Assembly: GCF_016658545.1 (NCBI RefSeq)
Contig: NZ_JACVZC010000049.1
Span: 1-41,856 of the forward strand
DNA from: Pseudomonas sp. S37
Lineage (GTDB): Bacteria > Pseudomonadota > Gammaproteobacteria > Pseudomonadales > Pseudomonadaceae
DNA length: 41,856 nucleotides
Direction: 5' to 3'
Made by a program: the position numbers and the translations under genes. Below the pieces are notes generated by a model that saw only the letters and a program-made list of their open reading frames with translations, was not told where the DNA came from and ran no database searches. Below, in pieces: positions 15,191 through 26,347 of the stretch (position 1 is the first letter of the stretch; every line of letters starts with the position of its first letter).

Positions 15191-16561
15191 TTAGATGCGT
15201 TTGGCCTGGGCTGCCGCGTTACCGATGTAGGTAGCGGGGGTCAGCAGCTTGAGCTCGGCCTTGGCGTCGGCGGGCATGTCCAGGCCGTCGATGAAGGTCA
15301 GCAGCGCTTCAGGGGTGATGCCCTTGCCACGGGTCAGCTCTTTGAGCTTCTCGTAGGGGTTTTCGATGTTGAAGCGGCGCATTACTGTCTGGATCGGCTC
15401 GGCCAGCACTTCCCAGCAGGCGTCCAGGTCGGCAGCGATGCGGGCTTCGTTGACTTCCAGCTTGCCGATGCCTTTCAGGCTGGCTTCGTAGGCGATAACG
15501 CTGTGGGCAAAGCCCACGCCCAGGTTGCGCAGCACGGTGGAGTCGGTCAGGTCACGCTGCCAGCGCGAGATCGGCAGCTTGCTGGCCAGGTGCTGGAACA
15601 GTGCGTTGGCGATACCCAGGTTGCCTTCGGAGTTTTCGAAGTCGATCGGGTTGACCTTGTGCGGCATGGTCGACGAGCCGATTTCGCCAGCAACGGTCTT
15701 CTGCTTGAAGTAGCCCAGCGAAATGTAGCCCCACACGTCACGGTCGAAGTCGATCAGGATGGTGTTGAAGCGGGCGATGGCGTCGAACAGCTCGGCGATG
15801 TAGTCGTGCGGCTCGATCTGGGTGGTGTACGGGTTGAACTGCAGGCCCAGTTCGTCTTCGATGAAGGCGCGGGCGTTTGCTTCCCAGTCGATCTGCGAGT
15901 AGGCCGACAGGTGGGCGTTGTAGTTGCCCACGGCACCGTTGATCTTGCCCAGCAGCGGCACGGCGGCAACCTGGGCGATCTGGCGCTCCAGGCGGTACAC
16001 GACGTTGGCCAGTTCTTTACCCAGGGTGGTCGGCGAAGCTGGCTGACCGTGGGTGCGCGACAGCATTGGCACGTCGGCGTGGGCGTGGGCCAGGGCGCGG
16101 ATGGCGTCGGCGATCTGGCGCATCAGCGGCAGCAGCACGTCGTCACGGCCGGCGCGCAGCATCAGGGCGTGGGACAGGTTGTTGATGTCCTCGCTGGTGC
16201 AGGCGAAGTGGATGAATTCGCTGACCTTGGCCAGCTCAGGCAGCTGGGCGGCCTGCTCCTTGAGGAGGTATTCGATCGCCTTGACGTCGTGGTTGGTGGT
16301 GCGCTCGATTTCCTTGACACGCTCGGCGTGCTCAACCTTGAAATCGGTGGCCAGGTTGTCCAGCAGGGCGTTGGCTTCGGCGGAGAACGCCGGCACTTCG
16401 CCGATCTGCGGGTGGGCGGCCAGGCGCTGCAGCCAGCGTACTTCGACCAGGGCGCGGAAACGGATCAGGCCGAATTCGCTGAAGATGGGGCGCAAGGCCT
16501 GGGTTTTGCCGGCATAACGGCCGTCTACAGGGGAAACCGCAGTGAGCGAAGAAAGCTGCAT
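15191..16561 (-). CDS. purB: Adenylosuccinate lyase
   Basis: Fumarase/aspartase-superfamily enzyme acting twice in purine synthesis: it splits SAICAR to AICAR and adenylosuccinate to AMP, releasing fumarate. The 456-residue length is right. The superfamily signature SSTMPHKVNPIDFENSEGN (the flexible active-site loop with the catalytic Ser) is clear, and LSSLTAVSPVDGRYAGKT is the classic N-terminus. RTHGQPASPTTLGKEL and TSEDINNLSHALML supply the conserved His regions. I start at the ATG at 16561; an ATG at 16744 in frame would translate a REP pair. It ends 16 bases before its terminator. A REP hairpin and 114 more bases separate it from hflD. Confidence 0.97.
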   Translation of the reverse strand: MQLSSLTAVSPVDGRYAGKTQALRPIFSEFGLIRFRALVEVRWLQRLAAHPQIGEVPAFSAEANALLDNLATDFKVEHAERVKEIERTTNHDVKAIEYLLKEQAAQLPELAKVSEFIHFACTSEDINNLSHALMLRAGRDDVLLPLMRQIADAIRALAHAHADVPMLSRTHGQPASPTTLGKELANVVYRLERQIAQVAAVPLLGKINGAVGNYNAHLSAYSQIDWEANARAFIEDELGLQFNPYTTQIEPHDYIAELFDAIARFNTILIDFDRDVWGYISLGYFKQKTVAGEIGSSTMPHKVNPIDFENSEGNLGIANALFQHLASKLPISRWQRDLTDSTVLRNLGVGFAHSVIAYEASLKGIGKLEVNEARIAADLDACWEVLAEPIQTVMRRFNIENPYEKLKELTRGKGITPEALLTFIDGLDMPADAKAELKLLTPATYIGNAAAQAKRI

Positions 16562-16670
16562 GGGGTGTTCTCGGACAGTCAGGCTTTTGGAAGGGCGCAT
16601 ATCATACATGAAATTTGCGCCCGGGTCGGGTGGCTGACCAAAGGTCGGCCCTTTAAAACCGTATCGTGGC

Positions 16671-16748
16671 CCCTGTGGGAGCGGGTTTACCCGCGAATGC
16701 GGCGGCGGGTCCAGCATCGCATTCGCGGGTGAACCCGCTCCCACAGGG
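16671..16748. repeat. Tight REP hairpin between hflD and purB
   Basis: Opposed cores CCTGTGGGAGCGGGTTTACCCGCGAATGC and its complement with only about 20 bases between, so the pair forms one long stem. It lies 14 bases beyond the hflD stop. Confidence 0.94.
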
Positions 16749-16762
16749 TTTGGTGTCGCCTG

Positions 16763-17389
16763 TCAGGAAGGCGAACGCATCATGTCGTACAGTTCGTTAA
16801 GCAACTTGCGCCGGCTGAATACCAGCTGCCAGCGATGCCCGCCCAATTGGCGCCACAGGCGCGCAGCACGGATGCCGGCCAGCAGCAGGGCGCGGATCTT
16901 GGAGGCGTTGCTGGCCTGCTGCAGGAAACGCATGTCGCCATGCACCTGGATGCGCTGGCGCAAGGTGCTGAGGGTGTCCTGGTACAAGGCGCCACTGGAA
17001 GCGATGACGTTTTCATGAACCAGGCCGAAATGCTCGGCCTGCGACTGGATCTGCGGCAGGCGGTTGCCGATGGTGTCGAGCAGGTCGCCACGCTTGTTCA
17101 GCTGACGCTCCAGGCCCAGCATCGACAGGGCATAGCGCAGCGGCTCGCGCTGCAGGCTGCTGGGGTCGCGCTCCAGCGCGCCCGCCAGCGCACGGTAGCC
17201 GTCGCGCAGGTTCAGGTCGTCACCACCAAACACCTCCAGGGTGTCCTTGGGGTCGCGCACCAGCAGGCTGCCGAGCATGCAGCCGATGTCGGCCTCGCCG
17301 GCCTGGCCGGTGCGGGCGATGCGGTCGACCAGTACGGCGGCTTGAAATACGCCGCCCAGGGCAATCAATTGCTCCTGCAGGTTGCTCAT
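16763..17389 (-). CDS. hflD: High-frequency lysogenisation protein HflD homologue
   Basis: Peripheral inner-membrane protein of 208 residues, all-helical. In E. coli it binds lambda CII and is encoded next to mnmA (ycfC); its normal cellular role is poorly known. MSNLQEQLIALGGVFQAAVLVDRIARTGQ and the C-terminal LLAGIRAARLWRQLGG block are family-typical. The start at 17389 overlaps the mnmA stop as ATGA, so translation is coupled. A longer in-frame start at 17440 lies inside mnmA and is unlikely. Confidence 0.93.
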   Translation of the reverse strand: MSNLQEQLIALGGVFQAAVLVDRIARTGQAGEADIGCMLGSLLVRDPKDTLEVFGGDDLNLRDGYRALAGALERDPSSLQREPLRYALSMLGLERQLNKRGDLLDTIGNRLPQIQSQAEHFGLVHENVIASSGALYQDTLSTLRQRIQVHGDMRFLQQASNASKIRALLLAGIRAARLWRQLGGHRWQLVFSRRKLLNELYDMMRSPS

Positions 17390-18510
17390 GCGCGCGGGCT
17401 CCACGGCTCGGCGGCTTCGATCACGCCGCCGCCCAGGCACACTTCGCCGTCATAGAACACCACCGACTGGCCCGGGGTCACGGCGCGCTGCGGTTCGTCG
17501 AACACGGCGCGGTAGCCGCTTTCGGTCCGCTCCAGGGTGCACTGCTGGTCGCTCTGGCGGTAGCGTACCTTGGCAGTGAGCTGGCGCGGGCTGCTGAGGT
17601 CGATCGGGTTGACCCAGAAGATTTCCGAGGCCAGCAGGGCGCGGGAGAACAGCCACGGGTGTTCGTTGCCCTGGCCAACCACCAGCACGTTGCGGGTCAG
17701 GTCCTTGTGCAGCACGTACCACGGCTCGTCACCGGCGTCTTTCAGGCCGCCAATGCCCAGGCCCTGGCGCTGGCCGATGGTGTGGTACATCAGGCCATGG
17801 TGGCGGCCGATCACTTCACCTTCGGTGGTTTCGATGTTGCCTGGCTGGGCCGGCAGGTACTGCTTGAGGAAGTCGCTGAAGCGGCGTTCGCCAATGAAGC
17901 AGATACCGGTGGAATCCTTTTTCTTGGCGGTGGCCAGGCCGTGCTTTTCGGCGATGGCGCGTACTTCGGGCTTTTCCAGTTCGCCAACCGGGAACAGCGT
18001 ACGGGCGATTTCCTTGCCGCCGACGGCGTGCAGGAAGTAGCTCTGGTCCTTGTTCGGGTCCAGGCCCTTGAGCAGTTCGGTCAGCTCGCCAGTGTCGCGC
18101 CGGCGCACGTAGTGGCCGGTGGCAATCAGGTCGGCACCCAGCGACAGGGCGTAGTCGAGGAACGCTTTGAACTTGATTTCGCGGTTGCAGAGGATGTCCG
18201 GGTTGGGCGTGCGGCCGGCCTTGTACTCCTCCAGGAAGTGCTCGAATACGTTGTCCCAGTATTCGGCGGCGAAGTTGGCGGTGTGCAGCTTGATGCCGAT
18301 GCGGTCGCACACGGCCTGGGCGTCGGCCAGGTCTTCACGGGCGGTGCAGTATTCGGTGCCGTCGTCTTCTTCCCAGTTCTTCATGAACAGCCCTTCCACC
18401 TGGTAGCCCTGTTCGATAAGCAGAAGGGCGGAGACGGAAGAGTCCACGCCGCCGGACATGCCGACGATGACGCGGGTCTTGGCGGGGTCTTTGAGTGCTG
18501 GGCTGGTCAT
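17386..18510 (-). CDS. mnmA: tRNA-specific 2-thiouridylase MnmA
   Basis: PP-loop ATPase that thiolates uridine 34 of tRNA-Lys, -Glu and -Gln using sulfur relayed from IscS through TusA and TusBCDE to TusE. The 374 residues carry the PP-loop GMSGGVDSS at 17-25 and the catalytic cysteine pair Cys108 (TPNPDILCN) and Cys204 (STGICFIGERRF), both present. MKNWEEDD and GHYVRR are conserved tRNA- and ATP-binding parts. The ATG at 18510 has only a weak ribosome site. nudJ ends 59 bases upstream and hflD overlaps its stop, giving a nudJ-mnmA-hflD transcript. Its TusBCDE partners are encoded about 21 kb away in the same window. Confidence 0.97.
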   Translation of the reverse strand: MTSPALKDPAKTRVIVGMSGGVDSSVSALLLIEQGYQVEGLFMKNWEEDDGTEYCTAREDLADAQAVCDRIGIKLHTANFAAEYWDNVFEHFLEEYKAGRTPNPDILCNREIKFKAFLDYALSLGADLIATGHYVRRRDTGELTELLKGLDPNKDQSYFLHAVGGKEIARTLFPVGELEKPEVRAIAEKHGLATAKKKDSTGICFIGERRFSDFLKQYLPAQPGNIETTEGEVIGRHHGLMYHTIGQRQGLGIGGLKDAGDEPWYVLHKDLTRNVLVVGQGNEHPWLFSRALLASEIFWVNPIDLSSPRQLTAKVRYRQSDQQCTLERTESGYRAVFDEPQRAVTPGQSVVFYDGEVCLGGGVIEAAEPWSPRA

Positions 18511-18569
18511 GGGTACCGGTGTGTATCAAGGGGGAAAAACGCCGATTCTATCAAACCCTCAGCGCCGCG

Positions 18570-19010
18570 TCAGTCGCGCAGCAGGTCAAGGCTGTGCAGC
18601 GGGCCTTTGAGGTAGTCGTCCAGGCAGCGCGGCACCAGTTCGCTGCGCCAGCGGGTGGGGTCGGCCAGCAGTTCTTCGCGGGTCAGCCACACGGCGCGGA
18701 CGATGTCGCTGTCCAGGGCCAGGTCGGCGTGGTGGCGCACGGGGCGGGCGGCAAAGCAGATGCGCTGGTAGGTCACGCCGTTGCTGGGGGCGGTGTAGAG
18801 GTAGATGCCGACTACGCCGGTGAGCTCCACTTCCCAGGCGGTTTCCTCCAGGGTTTCGCGCAGGGCGGCCTGGGGCAGGGTTTCGTTCGGTTCGAGGTGG
18901 CCGGCGGGCTGGTTGAAAACGTGCTGGTTGGCTTTGAATTCCTCGACGAAGAGGAATTTGCCGTCGTGTTCAACGATGGTGGCGACGGTGATGTGGGGTT
19001 GCCAGGTCAA
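18570..19010 (-). CDS. nudJ: Nudix phosphatase NudJ
   Basis: A 146-residue Nudix hydrolase matching NudJ (YmfB), which hydrolyses nucleoside tri/diphosphates and the thiamine precursor HMP-PP. The Nudix box GHLEPNETLPQAALRETLEET is intact, and the N-terminus TWQPHITVATIVEHDGKFL is family-typical. There is no ATG in a useful place: the start is TTG at 19010 with GGAG eight bases upstream. This gene and mnmA keep the same order in E. coli (nudJ-mnmA-hflD-purB), which supports the identity. Confidence 0.9.
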   Translation of the reverse strand: MTWQPHITVATIVEHDGKFLFVEEFKANQHVFNQPAGHLEPNETLPQAALRETLEETAWEVELTGVVGIYLYTAPSNGVTYQRICFAARPVRHHADLALDSDIVRAVWLTREELLADPTRWRSELVPRCLDDYLKGPLHSLDLLRD

Positions 19011-19030
19011 TTCTTGTGCTCCATGGAGGA

Positions 19031-19108
19031 CTCTGTGGGAGCGGGTTCACCCGTGAATGCGATGCTGAATCCACTGACGCATTCGCGGGTGAACCCGCTC
19101 CCACAGGG
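19031..19108. repeat. Tight REP hairpin upstream of nudJ
   Basis: Opposed REP cores (GTGGGAGCGGGTTCACCCG-TGAATGCG and its complement) with about 20 bases between. One arm has CCCGT for CCCGC, leaving a wobble pair. It starts only 20 bases upstream of the nudJ start, so it lies in the nudJ leader or promoter region. Confidence 0.92.
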
Positions 19109-19140
19109 AAGGGCGTTTTGGCCGCAGGAAATCGGTTATC

Positions 19141-19176
19141 CAGAAAGCACAAACCCCGGTGCGTGGCCGGGGTTTG
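19141..19176 (-). terminator. Rho-independent terminator of idh
   Basis: Minus-strand stem AAACCCCGG...CCGGGGTTT (19151-19159 with 19167-19175), followed by a broken T-rich run (GTGCTTTCTG). It starts 22 bases after the idh stop. Confidence 0.75.
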
Positions 19177-19197
19177 GGCTGTTACTTCAAGCGAACC

Positions 19198-21423
<2,226 letters not shown>

Positions 21424-21672
21424 GCGGGTTAACTCTCTGTGTGCTGAGCGTGCTCGAGTCTCGTGGTGCGCAGGGTAGGCGCATCGCCCTGGCAACGCCA
21501 TGAGCGGAAAGTCGAGAGGCTGCGAGCGGTGATGGTGGATGCATCAGTCGAGCGTCAATGCTGAACTGCGGTAACAGTCCAGGCTTTTCTGGCCAGGCTT
21601 TACGGCCATTCATGGCCTAGGGCGGTCCGCATTTTCCTGGGATTCGCCCCGATGACCCTTCGGTCGCGGCGG

Positions 21673-21703
21673 AGTATACCAAACCATTCGGGCTAATCAG
21701 CAA
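21673..21703 (-). promoter_or_regulatory. Candidate sigma-70 promoter for idh
   Basis: On the minus strand TTGCTG (21698-21703) and TATACT (21673-21678) are separated by 19 bases. The -10 is excellent but the spacing is longer than optimal. It would give an idh leader of about 240-250 bases. Confidence 0.4.
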
Positions 21704-21771
21704 GGCCAAGTGATATCGGCCCGTTTATAAGACCAAAGACTAAGCGGCAATGTGGCGTAATGCCGCATGCC

Positions 21772-21799
21772 TTGCAGGTCGGCAGATGTGGTTTAGGCT
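21772..21799 (+). promoter_or_regulatory. Candidate sigma-70 promoter for icd
   Basis: TTGCAG (21772-21777), a 16-base spacer and TAGGCT (21794-21799), about 50 bases before the icd start. Both hexamers are reasonable for Pseudomonas. A TATAAG at about 21725-21730 is an alternative -10 without a good -35. Confidence 0.4.
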
Positions 21800-21850
21800 C
21801 ATTGCAGCGCATGATGTCCAAACCACACCCGACAGCGGAGTAGTGCAAGC

Positions 21851-23107
21851 ATGGGATACCAGAAAATCAAGGTTCCGACCGACGGCACCAAGATCACCGT
21901 CAATGCCGACCATTCGCTCAACGTACCTGACCACCCGATCATTCCTTATATTGAAGGCGACGGCATTGGCGTCGATGTCTCGCCGGTGATGATCAAGGTG
22001 GTCGACGCCGCCGTGCAGAAGGCCTACGGCGGCAAGCGCAAGATTGCCTGGATGGAGGTGTACGCCGGCGAAAAGGCCACCCAGGTGTACGACCAGGACA
22101 CCTGGCTGCCACAGGAAACCCTCGATGCCGTGCGTGATTACGTGGTGTCGATCAAAGGCCCGCTGACCACCCCGGTCGGCGGCGGCATTCGCTCGCTCAA
22201 CGTGGCCCTGCGCCAGCAGCTGGACCTGTATGTGTGCCTGCGCCCGGTGCTGTGGTTCCAGGGTGTGCCAAGCCCGGTGAAAAAGCCTGGCGACGTCGAC
22301 ATGGTGATCTTCCGCGAAAACTCCGAAGACATTTATGCCGGCATCGAGTGGAAGGCCGGCTCGCCCGAGGCGAACAAGGTGATCAAGTTCCTCAAAGAGG
22401 AAATGGGCGTCACCAAGATTCGCTTCGACCAGGACTGCGGCATTGGCGTCAAGCCGGTGTCCCGCGAGGGCACCAAGCGCCTGGTGCGCAAGGCCCTGCA
22501 ATACGTGGTGGACAACGACCGTGAGTCGCTGACGCTGGTTCACAAGGGCAACATCATGAAGTTCACCGAAGGGGCCTTCAAGGACTGGGGCTACGAGGTG
22601 GCACGCGACGAGTTCGGCGCCGAACTGCTCGATGGCGGCCCGTGGATGAAGTTCAAGAACCCCAAAACCGGCCGCGAAGTCATCGTCAAGGACGCCATCG
22701 CCGACGCCATGCTGCAACAGATCCTGCTGCGCCCGGCCGAGTACGACGTGATCGCCACCCTCAACCTCAACGGTGACTACCTGTCCGACGCCCTGGCGGC
22801 GGAGGTGGGCGGCATCGGCATTGCCCCGGGCGCCAACCTGTCCGACACCGTGGCCATGTTCGAAGCCACCCACGGCACCGCGCCCAAGTATGCCGGGCAG
22901 GACAAGGTCAACCCGGGCTCGGTGATCCTCTCTGCAGAAATGATGCTGCGCCACATGGGCTGGACCGAGGCAGCCGACCTGATCATCAAGGGCACCAATG
23001 GCGCGATTGCGGCCAAGACAGTGACCTACGACTTCGAGCGGCTGATGGACGGCGCTACGCTGGTGGGCAGCTCAGGCTTTGGCGATGAAATGATCAAGCA
23101 TATGTAA
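21851..23107 (+). CDS. icd: Dimeric NADP-dependent isocitrate dehydrogenase
   Basis: TCA-cycle isocitrate dehydrogenase of the homodimeric type (418 residues, close to E. coli Icd). The isocitrate loop GGGIRSLNVALRQ contains the serine that AceK phosphorylates in enteric bacteria, so control by phosphorylation at the glyoxylate branch is possible. MVIFRENSEDIYAGIEW, LVHKGNIMKFTEGAF, NLNGDYLSDALAAEVGGIG and FEATHGTAPKYAGQDKVNPG are the standard substrate, catalytic and NADP-binding blocks. CGGAG lies about ten bases before the ATG. A strong terminator follows ten bases after the stop. The divergent idh gene encodes an unrelated isozyme. Confidence 0.97.
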   Translation: MGYQKIKVPTDGTKITVNADHSLNVPDHPIIPYIEGDGIGVDVSPVMIKVVDAAVQKAYGGKRKIAWMEVYAGEKATQVYDQDTWLPQETLDAVRDYVVSIKGPLTTPVGGGIRSLNVALRQQLDLYVCLRPVLWFQGVPSPVKKPGDVDMVIFRENSEDIYAGIEWKAGSPEANKVIKFLKEEMGVTKIRFDQDCGIGVKPVSREGTKRLVRKALQYVVDNDRESLTLVHKGNIMKFTEGAFKDWGYEVARDEFGAELLDGGPWMKFKNPKTGREVIVKDAIADAMLQQILLRPAEYDVIATLNLNGDYLSDALAAEVGGIGIAPGANLSDTVAMFEATHGTAPKYAGQDKVNPGSVILSAEMMLRHMGWTEAADLIIKGTNGAIAAKTVTYDFERLMDGATLVGSSGFGDEMIKHM

Positions 23108-23116
23108 GGCAATAGA

Positions 23117-23155
23117 AAACCGGCCGCTTCCCTTAAAGAGGCGGCCGGTTTTTTC
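23117..23155. terminator. Bidirectional terminator between icd and cspD
   Basis: Stem AAACCGGCCGC...GCGGCCGGTTT with a loop of about twelve bases and a TTTTTT run on the plus side. The A-run on its other flank gives T residues on the minus strand, so it can end both the convergent icd and cspD transcripts. Confidence 0.92.
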
Positions 23156-23180
23156 GTATACCGGCAGACGGCACGGCAAA

Positions 23181-23435
23181 TCAGGCGTCGGCAGTGCTGC
23201 TGGCCTGCTGTGCGCTAACGGCTGTGGTGGCAGTGGCATTGCTGATATTGACCGCGTGCAGGCCTTTGGGGCCCTGGACGATGTCGAAGCTCACGGCCTG
23301 GCCGGCCTTGAGCGTCTTGTATCCGTCCATCTGGATGGCTGAGTAATGAGCGAACAAGTCGTCACTCTTGCCCTCTTCATTGATGAATCCATAGCCCTTG
23401 GCATTGTTGAACCACTTGACTTTACCGCTTGCCAT
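23181..23435 (-). CDS. cspD: Cold-shock-domain protein CspD-like
   Basis: An 84-residue single OB-fold nucleic-acid-binding protein. RNP1 is KGYGFI and RNP2 LFAHYSAI; MASGKVKWFNNAKGYGFI is the typical cold-shock start. The position next to clpS-clpA matches cspD of E. coli and other gamma-proteobacteria, where it inhibits replication in stationary phase. The last 15 or so residues (TATTAVSAQQASSTADA) are an Ala/Ser/Thr tail outside the OB fold. GAGGG lies about ten bases before the ATG at 23435. It is divergent from clpS. Confidence 0.92.
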   Translation of the reverse strand: MASGKVKWFNNAKGYGFINEEGKSDDLFAHYSAIQMDGYKTLKAGQAVSFDIVQGPKGLHAVNISNATATTAVSAQQASSTADA

Positions 23436-23665
23436 CCCTATGTCCCTCTGCAAAGGACTCCATCACTGGAGTATCATCCACTTCATCCGCATACGAACCT
23501 TGCGAAAAATCTGGTTGACTGCGCGGATCTTTATCGCCCACGGTGGGTTCTTATTGGTTGTAACACCGTTTTGCCGATAGTCAAGGTCACGCGGCGCCTG
23601 CGCTGGCGGTGGCCTGTGCAGCCAACCCACAACCTTAACCTGACGCTCATGATGAAATTCTTTCC
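23436..23665. other. Divergent regulatory region between cspD and clpS
   Basis: 230 bases with no gene, less G+C-rich than the surroundings as expected for promoters. TTGGTT and GATAGT about 16 bases apart near 23553-23580 could be a clpS promoter, but the match is weak. I see no clear operator. Confidence 0.4.
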
Positions 23666-24028
23666 ATGCATGCACCTAGTGAGATTCGACTAACATTCAA
23701 TCAGGATCGCCCGCAATCGAATGAGGACGACGGCTCGGGTCTTGCAGTACAGGAAGCCAAGCCGATCCTGCAGGCGCCACCGATGTACAAGGTGGTTTTG
23801 TTCAACGATGACTACACGCCGATGGATTTCGTCGTCGAAGTGCTCGAGACGTTCTTCAGTCTGAACCGCGAGCTGGCGACCAAGATCATGCTGACCGTCC
23901 ATACAGAAGGGCGGGCAGTGTGCGGATTGTTTACCCGTGACATCGCCGAAACAAAGGCTATGCAGGTCAACCAATACGCCAGGGAAAGCCAGCATCCGCT
24001 ACTCTGTGAAATCGAGAAGGACGGTTAA
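23666..24028 (+). CDS. clpS: ClpS adaptor for N-degron proteolysis
   Basis: A 120-residue adaptor that recognises primary destabilising N-terminal residues (Leu, Phe, Tyr, Trp) and hands substrates to ClpAP. The binding pocket motif [17 protein letters not shown] is present, with the conserved N-D-D and the Thr-Pro-Met; then [23 protein letters not shown], whose VHTEG and CG are standard. About 38 flexible N-terminal residues precede the fold, as in other ClpS. The ATG at 23666 has a weak ribosome site. clpA follows after 30 bases. Confidence 0.96.
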
Positions 24029-24058
24029 TCGCCGACCACTTGGGTATGAGGTGAAGCT

Positions 24059-26329
24059 ATGTTAAACCGCGAGCTCGAAGTCACCCTCAATCTTGCCTTC
24101 AAGGAGGCCCGTTCGAAACGTCATGAGTTCATGACCGTCGAACATCTGCTGCTGGCACTCCTTGACAATGAGGCTGCCGCGACCGTTCTGCGCGCCTGTG
24201 GCGCCAATCTCGACAAGCTCAAGCATGACCTGCAAGAGTTCATCGATTCCACTACGCCGCTGATTCCTGTCAACGACGAAGACCGTGAAACCCAGCCAAC
24301 CCTGGGCTTCCAGCGCGTGCTGCAGCGTGCCGTGTTCCACGTGCAAAGCTCTGGCAAACGCGAAGTCACCGGGGCCAATGTGCTGGTGGCGATCTTCAGC
24401 GAACAGGAAAGCCAGGCCGTGTTCCTGCTCAAGCAGCAGAGCGTGGCCCGCATCGACGTGGTCAACTACATCGCTCACGGTATCTCCAAGGTGCCAGGGC
24501 ATGGTTCGCAGTCTGAAAGCGACCAGGACATGCAGGACGAAGAGGGCGGCGAAACCTCCTCTTCGAGCAACCCGCTGGACGCCTATGCCAGCAACCTGAA
24601 CGAGCTGGCCCGTGCCGGCCGTATCGACCCGCTGGTCGGTCGCGAGCAGGAGGTGGAGCGCGTCGCGCAAATCCTCGCCCGCCGCCGCAAGAACAACCCG
24701 TTGCTGGTGGGTGAAGCGGGCGTGGGCAAGACCGCCATTGCCGAAGGCCTGGCCAAGCGCATCGTCGACGGCCAGGTGCCTGACCTGTTGGCGCAAAGCG
24801 TGGTCTATTCGCTCGACCTCGGCGCGCTGCTGGCCGGTACCAAGTATCGCGGCGACTTCGAGAAGCGCTTCAAGGCCCTGCTCGGCGAGCTGCGCAAGCG
24901 CCCGCAGGCCATCCTGTTCATCGACGAGATCCACACCATCATCGGTGCCGGTGCGGCGTCGGGCGGGGTGATGGATGCCTCCAACCTGCTCAAGCCGCTG
25001 CTGTCGTCGGGTGAAATCCGTTGCATCGGCTCGACCACCTTCCAGGAGTTTCGTGGCATCTTCGAGAAAGACCGTGCCTTGGCACGGCGCTTCCAGAAGG
25101 TGGACGTCAGCGAGCCGTCGGTGGAAGACACCGTGGGCATCCTGCGCGGCCTGAAGGGGCGCTTCGAAAGCCACCACAACATCGAGTACAGCGACGAAGC
25201 CCTGCGCGCCGCCGCCGAACTCGCCTCGCGTTACATCAATGACCGGCACATGCCGGACAAGGCCATCGATGTGATCGACGAAGCCGGCGCCTACCAGCGC
25301 CTGCAACCGGAGGCCAACCGCGTCAAGCGTATCGACGTGCCGCAGGTCGAGGACATCGTAGCCAAGATCGCGCGGATACCGCCGAAGCACGTCAGCAGCT
25401 CCGACAAGGAACTGCTGCGCAACCTGGAGCGCGACCTGAAACTGACCGTGTTCGGCCAGGACCAGGCCATCGACTCGCTGTCCACGGCCATCAAGCTGTC
25501 GCGTGCCGGCCTCAAGGCGCCCGACAAGCCGGTTGGGTCGTTCCTGTTTGCCGGCCCGACCGGTGTCGGCAAGACCGAAGCGGCGCGGCAGCTGGCCAAG
25601 GCGCTGGGCGTGGAGCTGGTGCGTTTCGACATGTCCGAGTACATGGAGCGCCACACCGTGTCGCGCCTGATCGGTGCCCCGCCTGGTTATGTCGGTTTCG
25701 ACCAGGGTGGCTTGCTGACCGAAGCGATCACCAAGCAACCTCACTGCGTGCTGCTGCTCGATGAAATCGAGAAGGCCCACCCGGAAGTCTTCAACCTGCT
25801 GCTGCAGGTGATGGACCACGGTACCTTGACCGACAACAACGGGCGCAAGGCCGACTTCCGTAACGTGATCCTGATCATGACCACCAACGCCGGGGCAGAA
25901 ACCGCGGCGCGGGCCTCAATCGGCTTCACCCATCAGGACCACGCGTCCGATGCCATGGAAGTGATCCGCAAGAGCTTCACGCCGGAGTTCCGCAACCGCC
26001 TGGATACCATTATCCAGTTTGGCCGCCTGAGTACCGAAACCATCAAGAGCATCGTCGACAAGTTCCTTATCGAACTGCAGGCGCAGCTGGAAGATAAACG
26101 GGTGCTGCTGGAAGTCAGCGATGATGCCCGTGGCTGGCTGGCGGCGTCGGGCTACGACGTGCAGATGGGTGCGCGGCCGATGGCGCGGCTGATCCAGGAC
26201 AAGATCAAGCGGCCGCTGGCCGAGGAGATCCTGTTTGGTGAGCTGGCCGAGCATGGCGGCGTGGTGCATGTCGACCTGCGCGATGGCGAGTTGGTGTTCG
26301 ACTTCGAGACCACGGCTGAGGTTGCGTGA
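24059..26329 (+). CDS. clpA: ATP-dependent Clp protease ATP-binding subunit ClpA
   Basis: Double-ring AAA+ unfoldase that works with ClpP, with ClpS as adaptor. The 756 residues comprise the Clp-N repeat domain (LNRELEVTLNLAFKEARSKR, 2-21), AAA-1 with Walker A GEAGVGKTAI at about 218 and the Walker B ILFIDEIHTI, and AAA-2 with Walker A GPTGVGKTEA at about 499 and LLLDEIEKAHPEV. The IGF tripeptide at about residue 620 (RASIGFTHQ) is the ClpP-docking loop. FRNRLDTIIQF and the C-terminal MGARPMARLIQDKIKRPLAEEIL close the protein. GAGGTGAAG precedes the ATG. It is probably co-transcribed with clpS. A REP pair begins 18 bases after its stop and a bidirectional terminator 140 bases after. Confidence 0.98.
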   Translation: MLNRELEVTLNLAFKEARSKRHEFMTVEHLLLALLDNEAAATVLRACGANLDKLKHDLQEFIDSTTPLIPVNDEDRETQPTLGFQRVLQRAVFHVQSSGKREVTGANVLVAIFSEQESQAVFLLKQQSVARIDVVNYIAHGISKVPGHGSQSESDQDMQDEEGGETSSSSNPLDAYASNLNELARAGRIDPLVGREQEVERVAQILARRRKNNPLLVGEAGVGKTAIAEGLAKRIVDGQVPDLLAQSVVYSLDLGALLAGTKYRGDFEKRFKALLGELRKRPQAILFIDEIHTIIGAGAASGGVMDASNLLKPLLSSGEIRCIGSTTFQEFRGIFEKDRALARRFQKVDVSEPSVEDTVGILRGLKGRFESHHNIEYSDEALRAAAELASRYINDRHMPDKAIDVIDEAGAYQRLQPEANRVKRIDVPQVEDIVAKIARIPPKHVSSSDKELLRNLERDLKLTVFGQDQAIDSLSTAIKLSRAGLKAPDKPVGSFLFAGPTGVGKTEAARQLAKALGVELVRFDMSEYMERHTVSRLIGAPPGYVGFDQGGLLTEAITKQPHCVLLLDEIEKAHPEVFNLLLQVMDHGTLTDNNGRKADFRNVILIMTTNAGAETAARASIGFTHQDHASDAMEVIRKSFTPEFRNRLDTIIQFGRLSTETIKSIVDKFLIELQAQLEDKRVLLEVSDDARGWLAASGYDVQMGARPMARLIQDKIKRPLAEEILFGELAEHGGVVHVDLRDGELVFDFETTAEVA

Positions 26330-26347
26330 CGCAAGGGCGGGGCTGTG

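Larger units (their letters stand above)
21424..21850. other. 427-base divergent promoter region between idh and icd
   Basis: No gene is visible. It holds a candidate promoter facing each way (listed separately) and a GCGGCA...TGCCGC inverted repeat at 21744-21766 between them. The idh side has a long G+C-rich leader (about 21424-21660) with several short stems, including GATTCGCCCC and CCCTTCGG regions. I see no known riboswitch or protein motif in it. Confidence 0.6.
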
